DNA of 64,000 bases from Bacteroidota bacterium. Its GTDB lineage: Bacteria > Bacteroidota > Bacteroidia > AKYH767-A > OLB10. Location of the stretch: positions 1 through 64,000 of the forward strand of contig JAGVTU010000018.1 of NCBI GenBank assembly GCA_019136655.1, given 5' to 3'. Position 1 is the first letter of the stretch; every line of letters starts with the position of its first letter. The position numbers and the translations under genes are program-made. This document shows positions 26,004-35,905 of this stretch, one piece after another. The notes under the pieces were generated by a model, which worked only from the letters and a program-made list of their open reading frames with translations, was not told where the DNA came from and did no database searches.

Positions 26004-27917
26004 TTAACTTTTTTGCTTATTGAGTTTGCTGTTTTTATATCCGTATAAAAAATAAATGACAAGTCCTATGGCAAGCCATATCGAAAATCCTATCCAGTTG
26101 CTCACACCGAGTTCGCTCATCATATACAGACAACAAATCAACCCAAGCAGCGGGATGAGTGATAAACTGTGTTTCCAGCTGAGCATAAGCAGATACAGGC
26201 AGGCAATGATAAAAATCCATGTAGGTATTTTATGTTTGAACAAACTGAAACCTGATTCATAAATTTCGTTTTTACTCAGACTGAGTGATTCAAGTTTTGA
26301 CTGATAAACATCCGGTTCCAAACTGCTCAGATAGGCTTCCACATCGTTGTCATGTGCAAGCAGTGCTTCGCCATCGGTAGTCATGAGCTGTTGTTTCAGC
26401 TCTGCTACTCTCTTTTCGCCAAGATGCGGAATAAGATCACCTGCTGCAAACAGCTGAGGAGTGTTGTAAATAAATGCATCTACTTTTTCTTTATTGAAAA
26501 CAAAACTCAGCACCATGGTCAGCACTAACATGATGGGGAAAATATATTTGGAGTTGATGTAGGGAGTTTTGAATTTTCCCTGAGGTGCATTGGGCGTAAT
26601 CTGAAGCTTGAGCACACCAGCGCACACCAGCACAAAGGCAAACAGTGTTCCTATGCTGCAAAGGTCTGTTACCATGGTAAGGTTCATGAACAGAGCAGGT
26701 ATTGCCACAACAAATCCCGTAACGATGGATGCAAACGAAGGTGTTTTGTATTTGGGATGTATGGTAGCAAATTTCTTAGGCAACAGTCCGTCACGGCTCA
26801 TGCTCATCCATATACGCGGCTGCCCCAACTGAAATACAAGCAACACACTTGCCATAGCCACAATGGCACTTACTGCAACTATTGCCGACATCCATTTAAG
26901 ATTAAGCTGACTGAATACAAATGCAAGAGGGTCGCCAACAGCAAGTGAATCATATTTCACCATACCGGTAAGCACCAGTGCAATGGCAATATACAGCAAG
27001 GTGCAGATGATGATGGCCCACATCATTCCGCGAGGTAAATCGCGTTGCGGATTTTTACATTCTTCGGCTGTGGTGCTGATGGCATCAAAACCGATGTAGG
27101 CAAAGAACACTGCCGACACACCTTTGAGCACTCCCGAAATTCCATTGGGCATAAACGGATGCCAGTTGTCGGTGTTGATGTAGAACAGCCCTACTGCAAT
27201 TACGAGCAATACCACCGACAGTTTGATAACTACCATGGCATTGCTTGCATTTTTTGATTCTTTAATTCCTTTGTAAACAATACGTGTGATGATGATGATA
27301 ATCAGCAAAGCAGGAATGTCGGCAATAAAATGCAATGAACCGATGACGGGAGCTGTTTGCCATGCAGTGTAAGCTTCTTTCACAGCTGCATCCAGATTGT
27401 CGAATGATTTGCCGCTTGCCATCAGTGTCTGCGCATGTTTAAATCCTTTAGATGCTGAGAGGTAATCCATCGTCATCCATTCAGGCAGATGAAACCCTGC
27501 ACTGCTGAGCAATCCCGTAAAATAATCACTCCAAGAAATGGCTACCGTAATGTTTCCAATGCTGTACTCCATAATCAGCGCCCAGCCTATAATCCATGCC
27601 ATAAATTCGCCAAAGGCCACATAACTGTAAGTGTAAGCGCTTCCGCTCACCGGCACCATGGATGCAAATTCGGCATAGGCAAAAGCAGTGAAGCCGCAGG
27701 CAATGGCCGTAAACAGAAAAAGAAAAACCACACCGGGGCCGCCCTGAGCACTTGCATTTCCTATGGTTGAAAAAATGCCTGCACCAATAATGGCTGCAAT
27801 GCCCATAGCCGTTAAATCGCGGACACCCAACTGCTGCGATAAAGAACCATGCATGGATGCATCTTCACCGTCACGTTTCATGATGTCATCCACCGATTTT
27901 TTTCTGAAAAGATTCAT
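26004..27917 (-). CDS. APC-superfamily amino-acid permease with soluble insert
   Basis: A 637-residue transporter of the cationic amino-acid transporter-like branch. The first helix carries the substrate/ion motif GIAAIIGAGIFSTIG, and about 14 hydrophobic helices follow, including FFAYIGFDAISTTAEECKNPQ. Between the twelfth and thirteenth helices is a charged soluble stretch of about 85 residues (near VDAFIYNTPQLFAAGD to SKNEIYESGF), longer than usual. ATG at 27917 (MNLFRKKSVDD) is chosen over the TTG at 27941 because the -7 box covers that TTG. It leads an operon with the SDR gene. Confidence 0.9.
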   Translation of the reverse strand: MNLFRKKSVDDIMKRDGEDASMHGSLSQQLGVRDLTAMGIAAIIGAGIFSTIGNASAQGGPGVVFLFLFTAIACGFTAFAYAEFASMVPVSGSAYTYSYVAFGEFMAWIIGWALIMEYSIGNITVAISWSDYFTGLLSSAGFHLPEWMTMDYLSASKGFKHAQTLMASGKSFDNLDAAVKEAYTAWQTAPVIGSLHFIADIPALLIIIIITRIVYKGIKESKNASNAMVVIKLSVVLLVIAVGLFYINTDNWHPFMPNGISGVLKGVSAVFFAYIGFDAISTTAEECKNPQRDLPRGMMWAIIICTLLYIAIALVLTGMVKYDSLAVGDPLAFVFSQLNLKWMSAIVAVSAIVAMASVLLVFQLGQPRIWMSMSRDGLLPKKFATIHPKYKTPSFASIVTGFVVAIPALFMNLTMVTDLCSIGTLFAFVLVCAGVLKLQITPNAPQGKFKTPYINSKYIFPIMLVLTMVLSFVFNKEKVDAFIYNTPQLFAAGDLIPHLGEKRVAELKQQLMTTDGEALLAHDNDVEAYLSSLEPDVYQSKLESLSLSKNEIYESGFSLFKHKIPTWIFIIACLYLLMLSWKHSLSLIPLLGLICCLYMMSELGVSNWIGFSIWLAIGLVIYFLYGYKNSKLNKQKS

Positions 27918-27938
27918 TCGTTGGTATTTAATGACCGT

Positions 27939-27946
27939 CAAAAGTA
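27939..27946 (-). promoter_or_regulatory. -7 promoter box TACTTTTG (excludes upstream TTG start)
   Basis: Exact TAnnTTTG match on the minus strand, 21 nt before the ATG at 27917. It overlaps the alternative TTG codon at 27941, which therefore cannot be the start if this promoter is used. Confidence 0.55.
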
Positions 27947-28029
27947 AAATAAATTCGACCCAAAACGGTTATAGTTTTAAGTTGTTAGTCATTTCTCAGA
28001 GCATTATTTATTATTCATTTGTTATTAAA

Positions 28030-28037
28030 TACTTTTG
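28030..28037 (+). promoter_or_regulatory. -7 promoter box TACTTTTG
   Basis: Exact TAnnTTTG match, 43 nt before the ATG at 28081. Confidence 0.5.
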
Positions 28038-28080
28038 CCGCCTTATTTATCAGAGAGTTCTGTAAGATATTTTTGTGATT

Positions 28081-30723
28081 ATGAAAAAAGGTTTTAAAAT
28101 TTTAATTGTAGTTATTGCAGTATTATTCGGTGCAGCCCTTGTTGCTCCTTATTTTCTGAAAGATAAAATTATTGCTGCCATCAAAAATGCAGCGAATGAA
28201 AATCTCAACGCCACATTCGACTTCAAAGATCTCGACATCAGCCTGATCAGAAGTTTTCCTTCTGTATATCTGGCACTGAACGATGTTTCCATTGTTGGCA
28301 AGGATGATTTTAAAGGCGATACACTTGCAGCCATAAAGGTGTTAAGCGTAAAAGCAAATCTGTGGAAACTGATTTCTTCGGGCAACACTGAGATACGTTA
28401 TGTAGGAGTTGGCGAGCCGCGCATTCATCTTATCGCTCTCAAAAACGGAAAAGTAAACTGGGATATCACCAAACCCGAAGAGCCTTCAGCAGCAAAAGAA
28501 TCTTCTTCGTCCTTTCATTTGTCTCTGAAAAAATATGAAATCACCAACGGTTGGATTTCTTATCGCGATGATGCCCTCGGCATGAGTACATTAATCAACC
28601 AACTCAACCATTCAGGAAATGGTGATTTTACACAGGATAATTTTCTGCTCAGCACCCTCACCACCATTGACGACCTTACTTATACTTATGGCGGTGTAAG
28701 TTATCTGCTGCATGCCAAAGCAAACCTCGATGCAGGGTTGAACATCAATACCAAAACATCAGTTTACACTTTTGCAGAAAACGAACTTAAGATAAACGAG
28801 TTTCCTGTAAAGTTTACAGGCTCTGTGGCAATGCCTGCCGATGACATTGTAATGGATTTAAAATTCAGCTCACCAAAAACAGATTTCAAATACCTGATGT
28901 CGTTGATTCCCGGAGTATATAAAAGCAATTTCAAAGATGTGCAGTCTTCGGGTTTGCTGGCGTTTAATGGTTTTGTAAAAGGTACTTACAACGACAATTC
29001 CATGCCCGGCTACGGAGTAAATCTGACTGTTGACAAAGGCAATTTCAAATATCCTTCACTGCCGGCAGCGGTGAGCAATGTCAACTTAAAACTTGCAGTG
29101 AACAATTCCGATGGCGACCCTGATCATACCATTATCAATCTTTCGCAGTTGCATGCCGAACTCGGTGCCGAACCTGTGGATGCACGTTTGCATGTGACCA
29201 CACCTGTGAGCAATGCTACGTTTGACGGAATGCTGAAAGCATCTCTCAACCTTGCCAACATAAAAAATTACATTCCCATGGATGATGCTTCGCTGACGGG
29301 AATTTTTAAGAGCGATGTTACCATGAGCGGAAACATGAAGGCAGTGGAAGCAAAACAGTTTGATAAAATTAAAGCTGACGGATGGATGTCGCTGGCAGGC
29401 ATGACCTATCAGACCAAAGGCAATCCGCTTACCAAAATCAATGAGATGAAACTGGTGTTTAATCCACGCACTGTACAACTCGAAAAATTAGACGGAGTAG
29501 TGGGCAAGAGCGATTTCAGAGTGAATGGTGTGCTGGATAATTTGTTTGGATATTATTTTAACAAAGAGTTGCTCAAAGGTTCTTTCACATTCAACAGCTA
29601 CATCATGGACCTCAATCAGTTTATGAGCGACAACTCAACCACTGCTGCTGCAGATACTGCTCCTGCTTCTGTGATTGAAATTCCGGAGAATGTGGACTTT
29701 ATGCTCACTGCTGCTATCGGAAAATTATTTTACGAAAACAAAGTGCTTGAATCAGTAAAGGGCAATGTGGCCATGCGCGACCGCACCCTCGGGCTGAATG
29801 ATATTTCGTTCAACATTGCAGGAGGCTCTGTGGTGATGAATGGAGTGTATCAGACCAAGGATGTGCGCTCACCTTATTTCAATTTCGATCTGGCATTGCA
29901 GAACTTCGATATACAGTCAACGGTGAAAACTTTCAGCACGGTGAAAACAATTGCTGCCATTGCCGAACGCTGCAACGGAAAATTCTCTTCAGGATTTTCT
30001 GTCAACGGACGTATGGATGATAAAATGGAACCTGTGATGCAGTCGCTCAATGGCGGAGGAAAACTCACTACACAGTCGGTGATGCTGAGCAACTTTGAGC
30101 CGGTGAACAAACTTGCCGATGCGCTTAAGATGGATCAGTATAAGCAGATGAGTCTTTCCAATGTCAATCTTTCATTCAAGTTTAAAGACGGAAGTGTTTT
30201 TGTGGAACCATTTGAAACATCTCTTGCAGGTACCAAAGCCACCATCAGCGGCTCCACCGGTTTCGACCAGAAACTGAATTACGACATCAACCTGGCTATT
30301 CCCAAAGCCATGATGGGAGCAGCTGCCACCGGTGTGGTGAACAATATGTTTGCAGGAATCAACAAGGCAGCAGGCACTTCCTTTGCCATGCCCGACCCTG
30401 TGAATATTAAAGTGAATATGCTTGGAACGGTGCAGAAGCCTGAGATAAAAACTTCGCTCAAAGATGCTGCGGGAAGCGTTGCTGCAGGCATCAAACAGGA
30501 ATTGCAGAATCAACTCGACAGCAAGCGTCAGGATTTGGAAGATAAAGCAAAAGCGGAAGCCGACCGTTTGAAGAGTGAAGCCGAAGCCGAGGCCGACAGA
30601 ATTAAGAAGGAAGCTGAAGCAAAAGCAAAAGCTGAAGCCGACCGCCTGAAAAAAGAAGCGGAAGACAAAGCGAAAAAAGCAGCAGAAGATCAGCTGAAAA
30701 ATCTGTTCAACAAAAAGAAATAA
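28081..30723 (+). CDS. AsmA-like inter-membrane lipid-transport/envelope protein
   Basis: An 880-residue protein with one N-terminal membrane helix (FKILIVVIAVLFGAALVAPYF) and a long periplasmic beta-groove typical of the AsmA family: N-terminal LKDKIIAAI ... DLDISLIRSFPSVYLALNDVSI, and the AsmA-C-like region around 560-790 (IAGGSVVMNGVYQ, KFSSGFSVNGRMDDKM, GGGKLTTQSV). Relatives carry phospholipid between the inner and outer membrane or help outer-membrane assembly. The final ~55 residues are an unusual Lys/Glu/Ala-rich helix with a repeated AEADRLKKEAE pattern. The start is ATG 28081, six bases inside an in-frame GTG. Confidence 0.88.
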   Translation: MKKGFKILIVVIAVLFGAALVAPYFLKDKIIAAIKNAANENLNATFDFKDLDISLIRSFPSVYLALNDVSIVGKDDFKGDTLAAIKVLSVKANLWKLISSGNTEIRYVGVGEPRIHLIALKNGKVNWDITKPEEPSAAKESSSSFHLSLKKYEITNGWISYRDDALGMSTLINQLNHSGNGDFTQDNFLLSTLTTIDDLTYTYGGVSYLLHAKANLDAGLNINTKTSVYTFAENELKINEFPVKFTGSVAMPADDIVMDLKFSSPKTDFKYLMSLIPGVYKSNFKDVQSSGLLAFNGFVKGTYNDNSMPGYGVNLTVDKGNFKYPSLPAAVSNVNLKLAVNNSDGDPDHTIINLSQLHAELGAEPVDARLHVTTPVSNATFDGMLKASLNLANIKNYIPMDDASLTGIFKSDVTMSGNMKAVEAKQFDKIKADGWMSLAGMTYQTKGNPLTKINEMKLVFNPRTVQLEKLDGVVGKSDFRVNGVLDNLFGYYFNKELLKGSFTFNSYIMDLNQFMSDNSTTAAADTAPASVIEIPENVDFMLTAAIGKLFYENKVLESVKGNVAMRDRTLGLNDISFNIAGGSVVMNGVYQTKDVRSPYFNFDLALQNFDIQSTVKTFSTVKTIAAIAERCNGKFSSGFSVNGRMDDKMEPVMQSLNGGGKLTTQSVMLSNFEPVNKLADALKMDQYKQMSLSNVNLSFKFKDGSVFVEPFETSLAGTKATISGSTGFDQKLNYDINLAIPKAMMGAAATGVVNNMFAGINKAAGTSFAMPDPVNIKVNMLGTVQKPEIKTSLKDAAGSVAAGIKQELQNQLDSKRQDLEDKAKAEADRLKSEAEAEADRIKKEAEAKAKAEADRLKKEAEDKAKKAAEDQLKNLFNKKK

Positions 30724-30776
30724 CAGCAGAGAACTTTTTCATCAGTCGTTTTCGTTTTTTCAGAGGTAAATAGTGC

Positions 30777-30784
30777 TATCTTCG
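30777..30784 (+). promoter_or_regulatory. -7 promoter box TATCTTCG
   Basis: TAnnTTYG match, 19 nt before the ychF ATG. Confidence 0.45.
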
Positions 30785-30803
30785 CAGCCTCAAAAAAATT
30801 GAT

Positions 30804-31904
30804 ATGGGTTTGAAATGCGGTATTGTGGGTTTGCCCAACGTAGGTAAGTCAACATTGTTTAACTGTTTGAGTAATGCCAAAGCGCAGGCTGCTAATTTTC
30901 CTTTCTGCACCATTGAGCCAAACATTGGCGTCATCACCGTGCCTGATGAAAGACTGAATAAACTGGAAGAACTTGTAAAACCTCAGCGCATAGTGCCTAC
31001 CACTGTGGAGATTGTGGACATTGCCGGTCTGGTGAAAGGTGCCAGCAAAGGCGAGGGTCTGGGCAATCAGTTTCTTGCCAACATCCGCGAAACAGATGCC
31101 ATCCTGCACGTAGTGCGCTGCTTTGACGACCCTAACGTTGTGCATGTGGACGGCAGTGTAAACCCCGTGCGCGATAAAGAAACCATTGACTTCGAACTGC
31201 AGATAAAAGACCTCGAAGCCATTGATAAAAAAATTCAGCGCATCGAAAAAATTGCCCGCGTAGGTAATGACAAAGACGCAAAGAAAGCTTACGATGTATT
31301 GCAGATTTTCAAGAAACATCTCGAGAGCGGACATGCTGCACGCAGCGCTCCCGTTCAGCCCGAAGATTTTCAGTACGTAGCCGATTTGTTTTTGCTCACT
31401 GCCAAACCTGTTTTGTATGTGTGCAATGTGGACGAAAAATCTGTGCTCACAGGAAATAAATATGTAGATGCCATCCGCGAAAGCGTGAAAAACGAAAATG
31501 CAGAAATTCTCATCATTGCTGCTGCCATCGAAGCAGAGATTGCACAGCTGGATTCGTTTGAAGAGCGTCAGATGTTTCTTGCCGACTTAGGACTTACCGA
31601 ATCAGGTGTTGCCAAACTTATCAAAGCTGCTTATCGTTTGTTGAGTTTGCAAACCTATTTCACTGCAGGCGAAAAAGAAGTGCGCGCATGGACCATCACC
31701 AAAGGAATGACTGCACCGCAAGCTGCAGGCGTCATTCATACCGATTTCGAAAAAGGATTTATCCGCGCTGAAGTAATCAGCTATGACGATTTTGTGCACT
31801 ATGGCTCTGAGCAGGCTTGCAAAGAAAACGGAAAACTGTCGGTAGAAGGCAAGGAGTACGTGGTGAACGATGGCGATGTGATGCACTTCCGCTTTAACGT
31901 GTAA
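30804..31904 (+). CDS. ychF: Redox-regulated ATPase YchF
   Basis: A 366-residue Obg-family P-loop protein that binds ATP rather than GTP and associates with ribosomes. It has G1 [11 protein letters not shown], switch region [12 protein letters not shown]3 [20 protein letters not shown], the altered G4 CNVDEKS (lacking the NKxD form, as in YchF), a helical coiled insertion near 130-200, and the C-terminal TGS-type domain ([17 protein letters not shown] and [11 protein letters not shown]). Length and order match the family. It converges on the flippase gene with a 4-nt gap. Confidence 0.96.
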   Translation: MGLKCGIVGLPNVGKSTLFNCLSNAKAQAANFPFCTIEPNIGVITVPDERLNKLEELVKPQRIVPTTVEIVDIAGLVKGASKGEGLGNQFLANIRETDAILHVVRCFDDPNVVHVDGSVNPVRDKETIDFELQIKDLEAIDKKIQRIEKIARVGNDKDAKKAYDVLQIFKKHLESGHAARSAPVQPEDFQYVADLFLLTAKPVLYVCNVDEKSVLTGNKYVDAIRESVKNENAEILIIAAAIEAEIAQLDSFEERQMFLADLGLTESGVAKLIKAAYRLLSLQTYFTAGEKEVRAWTITKGMTAPQAAGVIHTDFEKGFIRAEVISYDDFVHYGSEQACKENGKLSVEGKEYVVNDGDVMHFRFNV

Positions 31905-31908
31905 AGCA

Positions 31909-33372
31909 TTACTGCTTCCATGGAAGCAGGTGGTGATATTCTTCCAGAATTTTAAAACGGTAAATCATCAGCAGATAAACGGCAGTAACAATTGCCGAAC
32001 GGTAAATCATATCCACAATTTTATTTTCGAGTGACGGCAGCAGAAAACTGATGCCATAACTCACTGCAATGGTCAGCAATACGAGCATCATTTTTTTCTG
32101 AAAAGGATGCAGTCCGTAAAACTTCCACACCACGGCAGTCATATACACATTATACACAATGTAGCCCGTCACTGTGGCAAGGGCAGCACCGTTAAGTCCC
32201 AACATGGGAATGAGCAGCATCTGCAGCACTACAGAAAATGCTGCAAGAAGAATTAAAAAGTATGCACCCCATTTATATTTTTCGGAGTTGAACAGAATTG
32301 GAGCATTGGCACCTGTTGCCATATTCACCAGCGTGCCTACACTGATGATGAACACCACTGATGCGCCCTGCTGATATCCTTCAGGCAAAAACGAAAGCAG
32401 GTTCACTATGTTGATGTTGATACCGGCAAACAACAGTCCGCCCAAAGCCATCATATACAGTGACGACTTGCGGTAAATTTCAAGAATTTCTTTTTTGTTG
32501 TTATCGGCCCAGGCAAAAGCAATGCGCGAAGCTGCAATTTTTTCGAGCGCAGTCAGTGGTGCTTCTATCACCGTAGGTATAAATGCAGCAATGGTATAAA
32601 CACCCACAAATGCCAGCGGAAGATATTTACCCAACATGATGCTGTCTAAATATTTCAGTCCGATGGAGGCAGCACCTGCAAACCACAGCAGCAAACCGTA
32701 GTTGATCAGCTTCAGAAAATTTTTCTCTCTGAAATATTGCCAGTCTATGCGCCACACCGGTTTGTCAAACTGCAGAATGTAAGCAGCCAACATCAGCAGC
32801 TGCAAACCATACATGGCCACATAGCACATGATAAACTGATCCAGCGTAATCCATTTCAGATAATACACCGTAATCACGCCAATCACCAGCAGCCGCGCCA
32901 CCACATCATTCAAAAAAGCCGGTATGGTTGACTTGTAGTTGGCATAACAGTAAACATTCAGGCAGGTGATGAGTGCAAGAATAAACGTAAGCGGAAAAAC
33001 ATAATAAAAGAAATCGGTAAACAGAGGCGACTCCTTAATGTACTGCGCAATGATAAAATTTTTGAGCAGCAGCAACACCATTGCCGACAGTACGAAACCT
33101 GCCAGCGGAAACAGCAGCATAAATGCCAGATAGCCGTGATGTTTTTTTTCAGGATTTTTAAACTGCGGAAAATATTTGGTAGTAGCATTGCCAATGCCCA
33201 ATGGCACAAACATGGCAATAAGTATTGAAAAAGAATACAGAATACGTGTAAGCCCCAGCTCTTCCTTGGTAAGAAATTGCGGCTGAATCACAATTAAGCT
33301 CACAAAACCAATGGCAATACCAAGGTAGGTAGTGATGGTGTTTTTAATGCCCTGCCGCTGAATGACGCCCAT
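31909..33372 (-). CDS. Oligosaccharide/polysaccharide flippase (Wzx/MATE-like)
   Basis: A 487-residue membrane protein with about 14 hydrophobic helices in the multidrug/oligosaccharidyl-lipid/polysaccharide superfamily. It starts with the family-typical amphipathic entry MGVIQRQGIKNTITTYLGIAIG followed by QPQFLTKEELGLTRILYS, and has the mid-protein LEKIAASRIAFAWADN linker. Such proteins move lipid-linked glycans across the inner membrane. A glycosyltransferase lies 7 kb away on the other strand; whether they share a glycan is unproved. It is divergent from the T9SS propeller gene. Confidence 0.88.
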   Translation of the reverse strand: MGVIQRQGIKNTITTYLGIAIGFVSLIVIQPQFLTKEELGLTRILYSFSILIAMFVPLGIGNATTKYFPQFKNPEKKHHGYLAFMLLFPLAGFVLSAMVLLLLKNFIIAQYIKESPLFTDFFYYVFPLTFILALITCLNVYCYANYKSTIPAFLNDVVARLLVIGVITVYYLKWITLDQFIMCYVAMYGLQLLMLAAYILQFDKPVWRIDWQYFREKNFLKLINYGLLLWFAGAASIGLKYLDSIMLGKYLPLAFVGVYTIAAFIPTVIEAPLTALEKIAASRIAFAWADNNKKEILEIYRKSSLYMMALGGLLFAGININIVNLLSFLPEGYQQGASVVFIISVGTLVNMATGANAPILFNSEKYKWGAYFLILLAAFSVVLQMLLIPMLGLNGAALATVTGYIVYNVYMTAVVWKFYGLHPFQKKMMLVLLTIAVSYGISFLLPSLENKIVDMIYRSAIVTAVYLLMIYRFKILEEYHHLLPWKQ

Positions 33373-33409
33373 TGGATGAAATACTATTCTGTTTTAACCG
33401 GAATAAGTT

Positions 33410-33417
33410 TATATTTG
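33410..33417 (+). promoter_or_regulatory. -7 promoter box TATATTTG
   Basis: Exact TAnnTTTG match 32 nt upstream of the ATG at 33450; it supports that start over an upstream TTG at 33372. Confidence 0.55.
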
Positions 33418-33449
33418 TGTGCAATTGTAATTATTTAAAGCTAATAGAC

Positions 33450-34850
33450 ATGAGAATAGTTTTAATTTGTTTCAACTTGCTTTTGGGTATAACATGTGTT
33501 GTAGCTCAGAACGAAAATAATATTTGGTATTTCGGAAACCATGCAGGTCTGGATTTTAATTCAGGAACTCCTGTTCCCATTCCTAATGGAACGCTTTTCG
33601 ATTATGATAATTCGAGTACTGTATCTGATATTGCAGGAAATCTATTGTTTTATACTAATGGCGAAACTGTTTGGAATGCAAATCATCAGCAAATGACAAA
33701 TGGCGCCAACATTGGCGGAAGTACTACCGGTGGGCAGGCGGCAGTAATCATTAAGCAGCCATTTCAGGATTCTTTATATTACATCTTCACTGCTGATGCA
33801 TTCGGGGCATCAGGTGGTTTAAAATATTCAATTGTCAACATGCAAGGCTCAGGAGGATTAGGTACTGTTACTCAGAAAGGAATAGTCCTGCATAATCCAT
33901 CAACAGAAAAACTGGCAGGTATTCATTATTGTATAGGAAAGTTTACATGGTTGATAACGCATAAAGCCAATTCCAATGAGTTTTACTGTTACAAAATAAA
34001 GGCGAATGGATTGGATACCGTTCCTGTTATCAGTGCAGTTGGGCAGATTCATCCTGCCGGCCCCTGGGGTGTAGTTAATAATACTGCCGGGCAAATGAGT
34101 GTCTCAAAAACCGGAAGTAAGATTGGCTGTGTACAGTTTCAGTCAGGTAAAATAGAAGTTTTCGATTTTGATTTGAATTCAGGAGTTGTATCAAATCCTG
34201 TTTTGATTAACAACACACATCCCGGCACATGGGGATTAGAATTTTCAGCAGATGGAACTAAAATGTATGTATCTGTTTATACAAATTCTTCTATCCTTCA
34301 GTATGATGTAAGTTTAGGTAATGCCGCAGCTATTTCCGCATCAGAAACAATTGTAGGAAATGTCAGTTTAAGCCCATGTCCCGGATATTCAGGTGCAACA
34401 GGTTATTTACAACGTGGGCCTGATGATAAGATTTATATTGCAAAGTGTAATTCTAATAATCTGAGTGTTATTGAATCCCCCAATATGTCTGGTGCTTTAT
34501 GTAACCTCGTTGATGTAGGCGTATCATTAGGAAGTGGAACATCACTGTTTGGGCTTTCAAGAGCAGTTGCCAATGAATGTAAAACAACAGGAATTAACAG
34601 TTTTCAAAATAGTATTTTATCTGTTTCACCGAATCCAAATAACGGAACATTTAGTATTGACATATCAAATGCATCAGAAATAAAATATTTAGACCTTAAA
34701 ATATTTGATGCATTAGGGAAATTGGTTTTTGCAAAAAAATCAGCATCGTCAGATTTTAAAATTATTAAAACCAATCTTGATCCCGGATATTACACAGTGT
34801 TGTTAGATGGAAATAATGAGAGCATCATTAAAAAGATGATTGTGTATTAA
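33450..34850 (+). CDS. Secreted beta-propeller-like protein with T9SS type A tail
   Basis: A 466-residue exported protein. The signal peptide is MRIVLICFNLLLGITCVVAQ. The mature domain opens NENNIWYFGNHAGLDFNSG, a start seen in many Bacteroidota surface proteins with WD40/YVTN-like propeller folds, and has repeated blades (YYIFTADAF, IGCVQFQSGKIEVFDFD, KMYVSVYTNSSILQYDVS). The C-terminal tail (LSVSPNPNNGTFSIDISN ... GYYTVLLDG ... IIKKMIVY) is a T9SS type A signal. The start is placed at the ATG that begins the signal peptide; upstream codons from a TTG at 33372 encode no leader. It overlaps the convergent ATP-grasp gene by 4 nt. Confidence 0.85.
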   Translation: MRIVLICFNLLLGITCVVAQNENNIWYFGNHAGLDFNSGTPVPIPNGTLFDYDNSSTVSDIAGNLLFYTNGETVWNANHQQMTNGANIGGSTTGGQAAVIIKQPFQDSLYYIFTADAFGASGGLKYSIVNMQGSGGLGTVTQKGIVLHNPSTEKLAGIHYCIGKFTWLITHKANSNEFYCYKIKANGLDTVPVISAVGQIHPAGPWGVVNNTAGQMSVSKTGSKIGCVQFQSGKIEVFDFDLNSGVVSNPVLINNTHPGTWGLEFSADGTKMYVSVYTNSSILQYDVSLGNAAAISASETIVGNVSLSPCPGYSGATGYLQRGPDDKIYIAKCNSNNLSVIESPNMSGALCNLVDVGVSLGSGTSLFGLSRAVANECKTTGINSFQNSILSVSPNPNNGTFSIDISNASEIKYLDLKIFDALGKLVFAKKSASSDFKIIKTNLDPGYYTVLLDGNNESIIKKMIVY

Positions 34851-35905
34851 CTTTTGATATTCATAATCCAATTACTCAAAACTTTACTTCTGATAGCGAA
34901 AACACAATCTATATAGAGTTTATCCCAAGATTCATTAAAGAGTAATTTCTTTTTAAATTGTCCATAAGAATATTTTTTATCTTTTAAAACAATAGGGGGA
35001 TTCGGTTGGTAACTTGGACTTACTTCCAGAATATAAGGTTCAGTATTTAAGTTGTCATTGTCCCAGGTTACATCAAAAGCTCCTGTGGTTAGTTTTAATT
35101 TTTTAAATGCTGTAATAATGTATTCGCGCCACTGCTCAGGAAAGGTGAAAAAATCAACTCCGCTGCCATGGCTGGTGCTTGTAGGCTTCCAGTCTTCGCC
35201 TTTGTTGATGCGCCAGTAGTGCAATAAAATTTCATCACCACTGAGTATCACCCTCAAGTCTTTTCTGATATTCAACAGTTCCTGAAGAATTATCTTAGGA
35301 TTTTTCTTTCTGAAATTCTCATCTGACAGCAACGTTTGCAGATGTGTTGCAGATTCGCACTTATGCACGCCTAAAGAAGCATGTGAGTGTAATTCTTTAA
35401 TCAGAAGCGGGAATTTCAGTTCTTTTATTTCAGGCTGCAAAGCGGTGTCATAAATTACAGTCTTTGGAGTTCGTATATTCAGTTCCTCAAACTTGCGGTG
35501 CATGAATTCCTTATTTTCCCAAAACTGAATTTCGTAAGACGAAAGAAAAACATGATTTCCTTTTTGTTCGGCTGCGGTTACTACTTCTGCAATGTATTCG
35601 GCATTGCTTTTTACAACATCAGGATTGAGCAACTGTGACGGGTTATAACATATTTTTCGTCCGGTAAATTTTGTAAAATCACTGCCTAAAAAGATTTTTA
35701 TTTTATGATTGTTTTTCAATAACGCTGCTATGTTCAGCAAGTCGAGCTCAAGATTATTGATGAAATAGTTTTTGATAATTCCGGGTATTACCACCACAAT
35801 ACCTTCCTTCGAAGAATAATTTCTAATGAATTTTATCCAGTTGATTTTGGTTATGCAATACCAGAAGCGGATAATTCTTTTTAAATTTCTGATAATAAAA
35901 TTCAT
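34847..35905 (-). CDS. ATP-grasp superfamily ligase (unknown substrate)
   Basis: A 352-residue protein with an N-terminal pre-ATP-grasp domain and an ATP-grasp fold from ~130: FPLLIKELHSHASLGVHKC (ATP-binding Lys and glycine-poor loop), ILQELLNIRKDLRVILSGDEI, and the metal-site region AFDVTWDN with YILEVSPSYQPNPP, where the usual ENxxPG is changed to EVSPSYQPN. Such enzymes join a carboxylate to an amine or thiol with ATP. It is the third gene of a tightly coupled operon; its ATG overlaps the HAD stop by 4 nt. The gene is markedly A+T-rich compared with the flippase. The product is not recognised. Confidence 0.78.
   Translation of the reverse strand: MNFIIRNLKRIIRFWYCITKINWIKFIRNYSSKEGIVVVIPGIIKNYFINNLELDLLNIAALLKNNHKIKIFLGSDFTKFTGRKICYNPSQLLNPDVVKSNAEYIAEVVTAAEQKGNHVFLSSYEIQFWENKEFMHRKFEELNIRTPKTVIYDTALQPEIKELKFPLLIKELHSHASLGVHKCESATHLQTLLSDENFRKKNPKIILQELLNIRKDLRVILSGDEILLHYWRINKGEDWKPTSTSHGSGVDFFTFPEQWREYIITAFKKLKLTTGAFDVTWDNDNLNTEPYILEVSPSYQPNPPIVLKDKKYSYGQFKKKLLFNESWDKLYIDCVFAIRSKVLSNWIMNIKS

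Noticed and set aside
25576-26007. 143-codon frame antisense to the SDR gene
   Set aside because: Complete overlap with a conserved dehydrogenase; no promoter or known domain.
30849-31334. 161-codon frame antisense to ychF
   Set aside because: Its length reflects codon usage of the real gene; the translation is Phe/His-rich without any family resemblance.
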